Shown one piece after another: positions 34,231 through 45,063 of a stretch of 64,000 bases of DNA. The translations under genes were made by a program, and so were the position numbers. This DNA is from Bactrocera neohumeralis (taxonomy: Eukaryota; Arthropoda; Insecta; Diptera; Tephritidae), in the NCBI RefSeq assembly GCF_024586455.1, contig NC_065919.1, positions 14,114,368-14,178,367 of the forward strand, in the 5' to 3' direction. Each line of letters starts with the position of its first letter. Position 1 is the first letter of the stretch. The notes under the pieces were generated by a model that was given only the letters and a program-made list of their open reading frames with translations, was not told where the DNA came from and did not search any database.

Positions 34231-36285
34231 TCTTTCCTTGACAGAATTGTTTACTATTGCTTTACTGATTACAATGAAATAAATTACAGATTATCATATA
34301 ATAAAAAAGGCCACAATGACACATAGAAATTGTATCATCCCTATTGGAAAACTCGTTATTTTTATATTTATAAATTGTAAATTGATCATCACGGAAGAAG
34401 TACGGATCAGTGACGCCGTCGGCCGCACAAAACCGTAATTTTTTCGTGATGCAATGGTGACTCATGGAGTACGTACGAATGTACTTCCACAGGAATAAAG
34501 AACTTCAAACCATTTTTGTCTTATTTAAAAAGACATTTGTAGCGCTCTTATTGAATAACACTTCATAATACAGCGCTTAAATGTAGGCCAGTTTTGATTT
34601 CTAATGCTTTCAGAGAAAACGTGGCCTACATTTAGGATGACAGAGTAAAGAAAATAAAGTGAGAAAGAAGCAATACAAAAGATATTAAGTGTAACAAAAA
34701 AACAATTTGATAATAACAAAATGAATTCAAATTAAGAAAATTTAACAACCATTGAAGTTTAGTAAAAAATATTTACCAAAATATTGTTGCTCAAAATTTG
34801 TTAATTTTTTACCTCACTAATCAAACTAATAATAGCAAAGCTTTAATACGTTTAATTACAACTGACAGCGTTGTGTTTCACAACAATAAAAGCACAAAAG
34901 TTGGCGTTGTGTGACTCTGCATCAATCATCATTGAAATGCCGATTAATCACTGTAACTGAAAATTAATCAATCAATTAAATGTCGATTGTCCATTAACAC
35001 TTGTCTTTTGTCTAATTCGATTTGCCTAAATCAATTTTAGTCAGTCAGATGAATATTGAGCAATCAAACTAGACAACAAAAATCTGTGAATAAAACAATT
35101 TTTCATTATTCGGCAACACAGACTACGCTTTGTCTCAATTTAAATGAAAATCAATACAAACCATACAAATAAATACCAAATTAATAATAAGCAATGATTT
35201 CAATATATCTGCAAGTTGGCAACACTTCAAATGGGCAATCAATTAGACGGTGATTAATCAACCGATTGAAAGCGTGCCGATTTAAGGTGCTTTTGTGAAT
35301 TTTAAAAAAACTCAAAAGACGGCTTTAAAATAAAGGAAACGCAATAAATTTTCAGATTTTTTTAATTATTAAAAGTTTTAAAATATATATAGCTATATAT
35401 TACGAAAAAAATCCGCTAAAGTAAATAGTTTTGAGTCACTGTTCACCAATAAAATTTGTTAACCATAATCAAGAAATATTTTTTAAATAATTTATTTACT
35501 CTTCAAATAATAATTCTTGCAATCAAAGACAACAGTTTTGAATCGACACTTTCTCCACATAAAACGCTGATATTTCATACTCATTTAGGGTATTCACTAA
35601 CAATAACAACACATAGCAATAAAGCCTTTACAATAAACTACAAAAAAGTTGAAAGTAAGTCTAGCAAAAATAAAATATATGCAGAAAAATATTTTAATTC
35701 TCCTAAGCTAATTTAGCAACATAAGCAAATGTGCCAAAATATACAAATTAACCGAGCTACTAAGTGAAAATCTCAACTAAAGCGAAATACATGAAAAATT
35801 GGCTTATAAAAGAGGCAGCAAGAAAACAACACTGAAATTTAGAAGCTAAAACAGAAACGAAAATGGCAGAGGAGGCTTTAATTGAAATTAAAATAGCTAA
35901 CAAAAGAAAATAGAAAGAATAAATAAAAAAAAGAAAGAATATAGAAAGAAAAAAAACATAAAATAATAAGAAAAAAAAATTTACTCGTATCAAATATCAT
36001 TGCTGTCCAGTAAAAAAGCAATAATTTTTAAGACAATAAAATACATAACAAAAAATCACAAAACGAATGTGATTAAAGGAATATTTTACTGCTTATGTCT
36101 TTTAAAAGCAGCCAGTAAAACAAATATTTGCAGCTTAAAAACAATATACATATTGTTTTATATTATCAAAAAATACTACTGAAAAACGTTGTTAAAATGT
36201 TATTAGTTAAATGGAGTGTGTTGATAAAGAGAGTAAACAAGAGAACACGAAACGACTAACATTTGGCAGTTTCTAAGTATTGCGC
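34231..36285. other. AT-rich intergenic DNA, no gene recognised
   Basis: Contains a short inverted repeat (34577-34635, listed separately) and long A-rich text from 35860 to 35990. No coding signal. Confidence 0.5.
34576..34640. repeat. Inverted repeat with the AAATGTAGGCCA motif
   Basis: AAATGTAGGCCA on the left and TGGCCTACATTT on the right are perfect 12-base arms about 33 bases apart, followed by AGGATGAC. The arms carry the same TAAATGTAGGC word that marks the 143-bp array at 10.5-11.8 kb. Confidence 0.7.
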
Positions 36286-36289
36286 AGCT

Positions 36290-36520
36290 GATCGATTTGA
36301 CAGTTAATTTTTTGACAGTTCAATGCTTGGTGGGTTTTAGTTCGTTAGTGACAAAAGAACAGCACAGCTGATTGCTTCGTCCGCTTAATTTTTGATAGCT
36401 CAATATTTGACACTTCATAATTTGACCTTCGATTATGTGACATTTAATTTTTTGACAGCTGAATATTTGACACTTCATTATTTGACTATTTGACATTGCA
36501 CTACTTGATAGCTAATATTT
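36290..36520. repeat. Short irregular TTTGACAGCT repeat
   Basis: TTTGACAGTT, TTTGACAGCT, TTTGATAGCT, TTTGACACTTCAT and related decamers occur about twelve times in 230 bases, spaced about 13-25 bases. CAGCTGAT appears three times nearby. Confidence 0.65.
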
Positions 36521-37010
36521 TGAAAAGAGAAACAAACTTTCACCCATATTTCTCGACTGTTTCAAATTTTTAAAAATAGTAAAAATTTAAATTTGGGTAT
36601 ATCAATAGTTTCAAACATAGCCAAGTCTACGATTTTTTTGTTTCTAGACTAGAATACCGACTTAAAATCATTTAGAATTTAATTGTCGCCTGAGAATATA
36701 TGTATATTGCTTCCGTTTAGCTCAAATATGTATACATATTTTTTTTAATTATACAACCTTTTGAAACAACATGTAGTTAAAATATTTCATTGCTTCATTC
36801 GAACATAAATATTCTGTTTGTAATCAACAATCTTTAATAAAAATATTTTTAACTCAGTCAGCGCCGAATATCACATTCTTGACTACCTTTAACACTTTTC
36901 CATTATTCCGAAAACCGAAAACCTCAAATGTTGGCGGAAAAATATAAATTTAAATGTTTGCAATACTTACAAGCCATTCGCAAAATATAACTACATTATA
37001 TACAAAAATG
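36521..37010. other. AT-rich DNA, nothing recognised
   Basis: No repeat order, coding frame or signal seen. Confidence 0.45.
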
Positions 37011-38175
37011 TTTCAATATTTTTTCAAAAATTTTCAAAATTAATTTCGAAAAGTTATTTTTTTACGATATTTATCAAAAATTATCAAAATTAATTTCGGA
37101 AAATTAAATCATTTTTTTCAAAAATTTTCAAAATTTATTTTTCAATATTTCTTCAAAACTAAATTTCGAAAAATTAATTACTTTTATCAATATTTTTTCA
37201 AAACTTTACAAAAATAATTTTGAATATTTTTTCAAAACTTTCCAAAATTAATTTCGAAAAATTAATAATTTTTTCAATATTTTTTCAAAAAATTTCAAAA
37301 TTCCTTTCAATATTTTTTCAAAAAGGATCAAAATTAATTTTTCCAAAAATTTTCAAAATTAATTTTTCAATATTTTTTCACAAGTTTTCAGAATTAACTT
37401 TTCCTACTTTTTCAACAATTTTCAAAATTTATTTTTCAATATTTTTTCCAAAAATTTTCTAAATTAATTTTTCAATACTTTTTCAAAACGTTTCAATAAT
37501 TTTCAATATTTTTTCAAAAGTTTTCAGAATTAACTTTTCCTATCTTCAAAATTAATTTTTCCGTATTTTTTCAAAAATGTTTAATATTTTTTCAAAAAGT
37601 TTCAAAATTAGTTATGAAAAATTAATTATTTTTTTCAAAAATTTTCAAAATTAATTTTTCAATATTTTTTCAAAACAAATTTTTCAATATTTTTTCAAAC
37701 ATTTTCAATATTTTTTCAAAAGTTTTCAGAATTAGTTTTTCTCTATTTCTTCAAACAATTTCAATTTTTTTTTCAAAAATGTTCAATATTTTTTAAAAAG
37801 TCTAAATATTTTTTAAAAAATTATCAAAATTAATTTAGACAAATTAATAAATTTGTTTAATACGTTTTCAAAAATTTTCGAAATTAATTGTTCAATATTT
37901 TTAAAAAGATTTACAATATTTTTTCAAAATTTTTCAAAACTAATTTCGAAAAATTAATTAATTTTTCCAAAACTTTTCAAAACTAATTTTGAATATTTTT
38001 TCAAACATTCAAACAACTTCAATATCTTATCAAAAACACTCAAAATTAATTTATTTTTTTTAATATTTTTTCAAGAATTTTCAAAATTAATCTTCCAATA
38101 TTTTTTCATAAAATTTCAATATTTTTTCAAAAACTTTCAAAATTTATTTCGAAAATTTAACTAATTTTTTCAAAC
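37011..38175. repeat. AT-rich minisatellite (TTTTCAAAATTAATTTTTCA type)
   Basis: About 1.15 kb is built from a few words, ATTTTTTCAAAA, TTTTCAAAATTAATTT and TTTCAATATTTTTTC, in variable order, with units of roughly 30-50 bases. GC content is very low and Gs are nearly confined to TTTCGAAAAATTAAT. Open frames here come from repetition. Confidence 0.9.
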
Positions 38176-39590
38176 GATTATTTTCTCTGTTTTTTTTTTA
38201 ATTTTTGCTAAAAACAAACTAAGTTTATTTTAAACTAAGTCCACTACACAACTCAAGCTTTCTTAATTCTTTACTTCTAATATATAAATAAATAAATATA
38301 TAATTATTCGTTACATAACTAGTTAATTGTTAAATGAGTACTTGCCATTAATGTGTATAATTGTATAATTGCCAAGTATTTGCTATTCACAATACATGCC
38401 CACATATATACAAAAAAAAACTATATAAATCTGTAGTTGTAGCATATATAGTATATCTTTATATATAGTCGCCTTAGTCATAAGCAAGCAAAAAATGAAA
38501 TTTTGTTTGAAATTTACAAAGTGAAGCATCTGTGCAACGAAATGTTAGAAAATTATTTTAGCGAATACCAATACAATAGCTGTATGTGTAATCATAAATA
38601 CTCGTTTAATTACACTCGTACTTATAGTGTATTTAACTGCCAATAATGCATGTGATTTAATTATTTTCAACGGTGTCGGTATGTATTGTATGTATGTATG
38701 TATGTAAGTAGCAAGCGTTATGTATACGTATGTATGTACGATGCTATGTGCTGGCATAAAAGCGCATAAAAAGCTGTTTTATTTAAAATTGTTCTCTCAA
38801 AATGTACTTAGTATTCATTTTTGTATAATATTTATTTGTGTACAAAATTTTCCACTCACTACTTGATTTGTATGTAGTTATGTGTTTTATTATTTTTTTT
38901 TTACTCATACATATGTATATATGTGTAGCTTGTAGCTAGTGTTAATATTTTTATGTTCTTAATAATTAAAATTTACTCTTTATGTTTAATTTCATGCTGT
39001 GTTTTACTTAACTTTATTAGCTGGGTGTATTTTGTTTTTAATTATCGTAAGTCTTAGCAGTAAGCTCGCGTAATTAATTTTGCGCCTTTCCTTTTGTCAG
39101 TAATTTAAATTTTTTTATGTAAAATAATAACAAAAAATAAATAAAAATTAAGCGCGAAAATAAAAGTTTGTTTTCAAAATGAATATTTTATTGTGTAAGT
39201 GTAAAAAACAGTATAATTAGACCTAAAATAGTAATTATTGAAAATGAAAACTGTGTTGATCTGTTGCCAAGCAGCGTTGATGCGTCATTTAGTTTAAGTT
39301 TGAAACAGAAAAAATTGCATAAATAAATAGTTTTAATTAAGATAAATTTATAAAAAATATGTTTTCTGTGTATTTATAGTACATTCCAATGCATAAGTGA
39401 GTAATTGTTTTTTTTTATTTTATGATTACATATGAATTACCATTGTAGCGGTTACATTAAAGAATGTTTAGTCTTTAGTGTGTGTTTTTTTTAAATAAAA
39501 CTATAATGTATATTAACATTTTGCAAGAAATAATAAACTTGTGTTTCACTCTGAAGGAAAATGACAGGGACATTTATTTGAAGCGCTAAT
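38176..39590. other. AT-rich intergenic DNA with a GTAT microsatellite
   Basis: GTATGTATGTATGTATGTA lies near 38686-38706. The rest is AT-rich, with no gene or element recognised. Confidence 0.5.
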
Positions 39591-40110
39591 TGATATAGTG
39601 ATATGACTTGAATAATGTCTTCAGATATTGTAGTATCCTCCAAATTTGGTAAGCATACCTTGTCAAATGAAAAAGTTTTCCTTACAAGCATTTGATTCCG
39701 ATCGTTCAGTTCATATGACAGTTATATGCTATAGTGATCTAATTTGGACAATATCTTCAGGTATTGTAGCATTGTCTTAGAAAATAATCTATGCCAAACT
39801 ATCAAGGATATCTTGCCAAACATAAAAGTTTTCCTTACCAGTACTTCATTCGCATCTATACGCTTTTGTGATCTGGTATCAGTGATTTCAACAAATGATA
39901 AGCTGCTTCTAGAGGAACGGACGTATACAAAATTTCAGATCGATATCTCAACAACTGAGGGACTAGTTCGCGTATATACATACGGACAGACATCAAGCTG
40001 ATTATTTAGATTAGGTATATAAGATAGAGTCTCCGACGTTTCCTGTTCGCTGTTATAAACATCGTGGCAGACTTAATTTACTCTATCCAGGGTATAATTG
40101 TATGATATGA
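39590..40110 (+). repeat. Dispersed repeat family B, third copy with a likely 3' end
   Basis: Contains the CTTGTCAAATGAAAAAGTTT, TGATTCCGATCGTTCAGTT, TTATATGCTATAGTGATC block and then a different tail: GGAACGGACGTATACAAAA, CGGACAGACATCAAGCTGAT, TCTCCGACGTTTCCTG and CCAGGGTATAATTGT. The CAGGGTATAAT end mirrors the TAATATACCCT start of the copy at 21715, which suggests short terminal inverted repeats. Confidence 0.75.
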
Positions 40111-40299
40111 AAACTATGTGATAAAGTGATGAAATCAAAAGTATGAAATTACTATTCAAAATATAATTTGTCTCTTTCTCTCTCTAGATTTCCCGCAACA
40201 TTTACTAAAGACTTTTTAACACACTTATTTCATAAGTTATGTTACGTTTTTTTCTTTAGATACTAAAGCCTTTTTACCGCACTTTTTGTAATTTTTTTT

Positions 40300-40670
40300 C
40301 TTCGACAGGTGGCAACTCTGTTTTACGAACTTAAAAACTTCTGTACAAAATTATTCAGAATATGCCTTTATAAACAACCTAAAACTATTCTACATTATAT
40401 TGCCTTTAAAGATGCATAAAACGGTGGCAACTCTCTTTTACAACATAAAAGCCTCTTACTATATTATTCGCAATATACGATCGTAAACAGCTTCAAACTA
40501 CTGTTAACTAATTTTTACTTTTTAGACACATAAAAAGGTGGCAACTCTATTTCAAAAATATTGAAATTTAATATTTGTCCGTAAAATTTTTTCAACCAAT
40601 TTATGCGTGAAATATTTATGCGAAAATTTTATTTTACGTTTTCGTTAGCTGGCAACCCTCTACCAAAATA
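40300..40670. repeat. Tandem repeat with GGTGGCAACTCT core (array 2)
   Basis: The core occurs at about 40309, 40424, 40539 and, as GCTGGCAACCCTCTACC, near 40652, so the period is close to 115 bp. It is the same core and a similar period to 22230-23105, 17 kb away. Confidence 0.82.
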
Positions 40671-40794
40671 TGCTATCGTTCCAGAGAACTTTCTCTCTGT
40701 AAGGTGTTTAACGTTTAGCATCCGTTTTGTAACATTTTTCTTTCGAGAGATGGCTTTTGATTTTTTTAGACAATTAATTTTTTCAGCTTACCCT

Positions 40795-40975
40795 CAATGA
40801 AGACTCAGGATCCTCAAAGAAACCCACGATCCTCAAAGTAGAAATCCTCAAAGTAGAAACAGGATCCTCAAAGAAGACTCAAGATTCTCACAGAAGACCC
40901 AAGATCCTCAAAGTAGAAACAGGATCCTCAAAGAAACCCACGATCCTCAAAGTAAAAACAGGATCCTCAGATCTG
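40795..40975. repeat. Minisatellite with GGATCCTCAAAG core
   Basis: About nine copies of (C/A)GATCCTCAAAG followed by AAGACTCA, AAACCCAC or TAGAAACA, with units of 16-24 bases. It contains several BamHI-type GGATCC sites. Confidence 0.9.
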
Positions 40976-43090
40976 CTACACCAAGCAGCTTGAGTTAGAA
41001 CAATCACAAATGGATTTACTACATTTACCCTAACAGATCTCGGAGACTAACATGTAGTGATTTTAAACAGTTTAAGACCAATTTTTCAGAATCAAATTAA
41101 CAGAAATAAATTTTATAATTTTTCATGCAAAGACTTAAAAAATTTTCCAAACATTGCTTGGAAATGCTATGAATATTTCACCGTTTGAAATGACTTCTCA
41201 AGCCAGTTAAGCCCGAGTTTTTCAAAATACTATTATGACTCAAAACTGTTGCCTCTCATAGGTCGATTTATACTTTTACTTTTTAGACTACTCTTGCATT
41301 GCTGTTCTACCTTAAGCTTTGTCGTGTACAACTTTAATAAAACGACAAAATAAAAAAAGCACACTTCCATACGCTCGCCAGCTAACTAAATCTTCACGCT
41401 GCAACTTGAGAAAAACACCAACAACAGCTTCAACAATTAATGCACCAGAACAGCACTCATCACAGTCTCATCACACACCTTGTCCAGAGCGTAGCATACC
41501 ACACTAGCCCCAAGTGACCGCCAGTTGCTGTGTCGCCTCTTTTTCTTTATTTGGTGTGGTTTATCGGCGATGTTTCTTTGCGCAACTACTTAGCGGCGTG
41601 TGGCGATTAAAAGTGACAAGTGGCACACATGTATTATGCATGTACTTATGTACTAATTCTGCCACAAGAATGTCTGTGTATGTGTGTGTACACTTGGCAT
41701 ACACTTAAATATGCCACCACAAGCTTTGTATGAAGCAATCCAACAATAATCGATTGGGGAATTAGGTAGTCAGCTGGTAGTCGCTAGCGCCACTTCTTCG
41801 TGGAGACACTGTGATAGTGTTGCCATGTAAGGAAAAGTTGTTCCCAGTATAATATAGTGACATTGTAGTGTTGACTTCGCAATATGAATAATGATATTTC
41901 ATACAATTTTCTCGTTCATTTACTGTAGTCTGTACAGCTAACTGAATTAAGTTACTAAACTTTTCCTTACCTTTCAATAGTGCGAAGATGGCGCTTGCAA
42001 CATTCGATAAATTGATAGCTTGTATTTCAATATTTTCCGAAAAGTAGAGGTTCCAAGGCACCTCAGAACAACTAATGTATTTTAACTTCCTTGCCGAGAA
42101 CGAATGCTTCCTTGGCATCTTCGGAAACTATACAAAATCGGCTCTAAACAGTTCAACAAATTTTCCTCTTCTGGTAATAAGACTCTCCGAGTCACTGCAG
42201 AAAGTTAAAAAGAGTATATTTCGTTACAAGCCGAACAACATGAACGCATAGGCTATGTAAGTCGATGTCTGTACATATATACCCGAAGTCTGACATCCTC
42301 AGCTTTTGAGGAATCGATCACAAATTTTGCATAAATCCTTTACTGCCCGAGAAACTGTTGGTATCGCCGATATCGAATCACTATAGCATTTAGCTACCAA
42401 ATAAAATAACCAAACAATGTCAAGTTAAAAAATGTTCACACCCTTTAAGGAACAAGAACTGTTGTAAATATTCTGAGGCTTGTAACATTTCTCCTGCCTC
42501 TGGCTTCTAATATTTTTGTCCACCATCAAAATGTTTGTTATAACGGCGCTTAATTATAGATGTGTCAGTCCGCAAGTTTTGTCCCTTTTTGACTTCGCTC
42601 TTTTTTCCCCAAAGTAATGAGTTTTTAATGCTGTACCATTGTTTTTGCTGTTGTTGCACTGTACTCTTTGCTGTAATCATGTAAAGTTTTTACTGGCCGT
42701 TGTGCTATTGTTGTTGTCTCTTTTTTCTAGCCGCTATTCGTATGCGCTGCAGCGTATAGTTTTTCTAGCCTTTAACCGCGCACACGTCCACCAGAGAATT
42801 GAATGGGGAAATTATAAGCAACAATAACAATAATGCCAGGCGCCATCAGCAGCACTAAGTCAGGGGTTAGTTAAACATGCGGCGCACATGCCGGTCGCGT
42901 TTGAGCAGCGCGTTGCCACATTTAACCTCAAAGTTCAGGCATTAAAGGCAATTAAGACGCGTGTGCCAAACGATTGGCATGCGGCATGTGGCAAGTGGCA
43001 CGTTGCCCCTGGTAGATTGAAGCGCATCGCAAAACGGTGGGTTCAAGGCTACAAATAAAATATCGCAACGAGAGAGTTAATTGCATCCTG
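40976..43090. other. Intergenic DNA, no supported gene
   Basis: A 118-codon minus-strand frame (41762-42118) and several shorter ones match nothing I know. The stretch 42640-43020 is GTT-rich then GC-richer. No feature can be supported. Confidence 0.45.
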
Positions 43091-43129
43091 GTTAAGGTCT
43101 TTGGAAAAACGACAAATTTTTTAATTGAG

Positions 43130-43565
43130 GCAGATAATTGGCTTTACATTATGCGATAAACTCGAGTTTAAGGTCTTCAAGTAGACATTTAGCTGCTTAT
43201 TTGCATATATTCTAATGAAATTAGGTGACTAATTGAGTTAATTAAGTTTACGTTATGCGTTTAACTCGAGTTTAAGGCTTTCAAGTAGATATTTAGCTGC
43301 TAATCTGATCTGCCTATACTCAATTGAAATTCGCTGATTGATTGAGTTAGTTAAGTTTACATTAAGCAATAAATTTAAGATCTACGAATAGATATCTAGC
43401 TGTTAATCTAAATATATACAATTTAAGTTTGAGTTAAGCGACAAACTCGAGTTTAAGGTCTCTAAGTAAATATTTTGCTGCTAATCTCCACATAATTTAT
43501 TGAAATTGCGTTGCTAACTGAGTTATTTAGTGTATATCATACCATAAACTCGAGCTTAAAACCTT
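43130..43565. repeat. ~105-bp tandem repeat with AACTCGAGTTTAAGG
   Basis: CTCGAG lies at 43161, 43265, 43446 and 43549, with a degenerate unit near 43374. Each is followed by TTTAAGG, a TTCAAGTAGATATTTAGCTG-like block, TAATCT, GAAATT and TGAGTTA. It lies about 0.9 kb upstream of the ionotropic receptor start. Confidence 0.85.
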
Positions 43566-43619
43566 GGACTTGCGAAAATCTGAGTTTTGTTTAACAATAA
43601 TGGTAAATTAATCGTTATA

Positions 43620-43766
43620 TTGGGTAGTCGAAAAAGTCTTTTCGTATTTCTAATCAAACTTTAGCTTATTATTTTTATATTTGTAATGAACTTTAATGAA
43701 CCAAACGACATCTGTTGACAACGACATCAGTTGACAAAATACGAAAAGAATTTTTCGACTACCCAA
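43620..43766. mobile_element. 147-bp mariner-type MITE with TA target duplication
   Basis: TTGGGTAGTCGAAAAAGTCT at the left and its near-perfect inverse ending TTTTTCGACTACCCAA at the right form terminal inverted repeats of about 30 bases. TA lies directly outside both ends (43618-43619 and 43767-43768), the target duplication of mariner elements. The interior has no coding capacity. The few mismatches between the ends suggest a fairly young copy. Confidence 0.92.
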
Positions 43767-43768
43767 TA

Positions 43769-44457
43769 GTTTGGATCTTTTGCTCAGACACTTTTCACTA
43801 AACCCCGATTTTTGGAGTAACAAGAAGAACTCGATATGACATATGGATATCTAGAAACAGCGAACCAAACCGCATTGATATGACATATAGATATCTAAAA
43901 ACAGCGAACCAAACCACATTAATTGCTTTAAAGATTCATAGTCGAACAAAATATTTATAGAACAGTTTCTAAGCACATACTATATATTATATTAGTTTAT
44001 CAGAGTTTCTCTTCGGCCGCTGAAAGTTCCACTATTAATAATTAAGGTATGCCATATATAAAACACCTCTGATTTCTTCCTGAAAAACATATCCCAAATG
44101 GTTAATTTTAGTTAATTGAATGTAACAACACATAACCAACGCACACAAATGGACGTGGGTGTACATGAGGCTCAATATGGCTGCGTTGTACACACAAACT
44201 CCACGACGTAAGTAAGAAATCCCGCTGAATGAGCAGAACACAACTTTTAACAGCTTTTCTCACATTAAGTTTGCATAATTAAGGGACAGTGCTTAACCCA
44301 AACACCCATACATAGCTTATTATGACACACCTGGGAAACAATTAGCAGCTACATGCGACACCTAGCGTAAGCGTAACGGCATTGCAAATATGTATGTTAA
44401 GCAATAAAAGCGGTAAGTAAACAGAAATTAGCGCCACACACTCTGGCAGCGGAAATA
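43769..44457. other. Upstream region of the ionotropic receptor gene
   Basis: Contains a 50-bp near-duplicate (TATGACATATGGATATCTA near 43836 and its variant near 43879). No clear TATA or initiator could be fixed. The text just before the start (44441-44457) is CTCTGGCAGCGGAAATA, an acceptable fly start context. Confidence 0.4.
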
Positions 44458-45063
44458 ATGAAGCATGAATGGACTTTTGGCTGCGCACTCGCATTACAGC
44501 TACTCACCCAAGTGGTCAAGTGCGAGCAGGGCACAGACGGAGCCGAGTTGACGAACTACAGTGTGCTGAATATCCTGCAGAATGTGCGACAACTCCACCA
44601 TTATGACCAGCTGGTGTTTGCTCACAATCGCAATGCAACTTTAGGATCGGCATTCGTGGCACAAACACAGACGGAGCTGGAGGAGCCAGAGGAGTTGGTA
44701 GACTACGATAACTTTCGTCTAAGCGCTAATGCGGATTATGAGGAGCAGTTCATACGCAAAGTGATGTCGGAGCTCGCAGTGCCGATTATATACATCAACG
44801 AGTTGAGCGCCGTTCAGTTGAGGCAGCACTTTAGAGTGGAGCTCTTATTGTTGGTGTATTTGGAAGAGTCATTGGAGGCGCAGTCAGGGCTATTCAAAAC
44901 GGTAGCGACAAGTATGAAGCATAGAACACTCTCGAATATTTTATTTTTAATAAACAACGACAACACCACGGCGACCTGTGATGAGCTTTATCTGGAGCAA
45001 CTTTTTCAATTTTGTTGGCAAAGCAAAATGATAAATGTGGCAGCGTTGTGCTCTGACTATAAG
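44458..45063 (+). CDS. Ionotropic receptor exon 1 (residues 1-202)
   Basis: Starts MKHEWTFGCALALQLLTQ and ends CSDYK before the donor AAG|GTACGG. It encodes the signal peptide and most of the variable extracellular domain. The frame beyond the donor hits a stop within four codons, so splicing is needed. Confidence 0.9.

Noticed and set aside
41762..42118. 118-codon minus-strand frame
   Set aside because: No recognisable domain, weak codon bias and AT-rich context; could be chance or an unknown relic.
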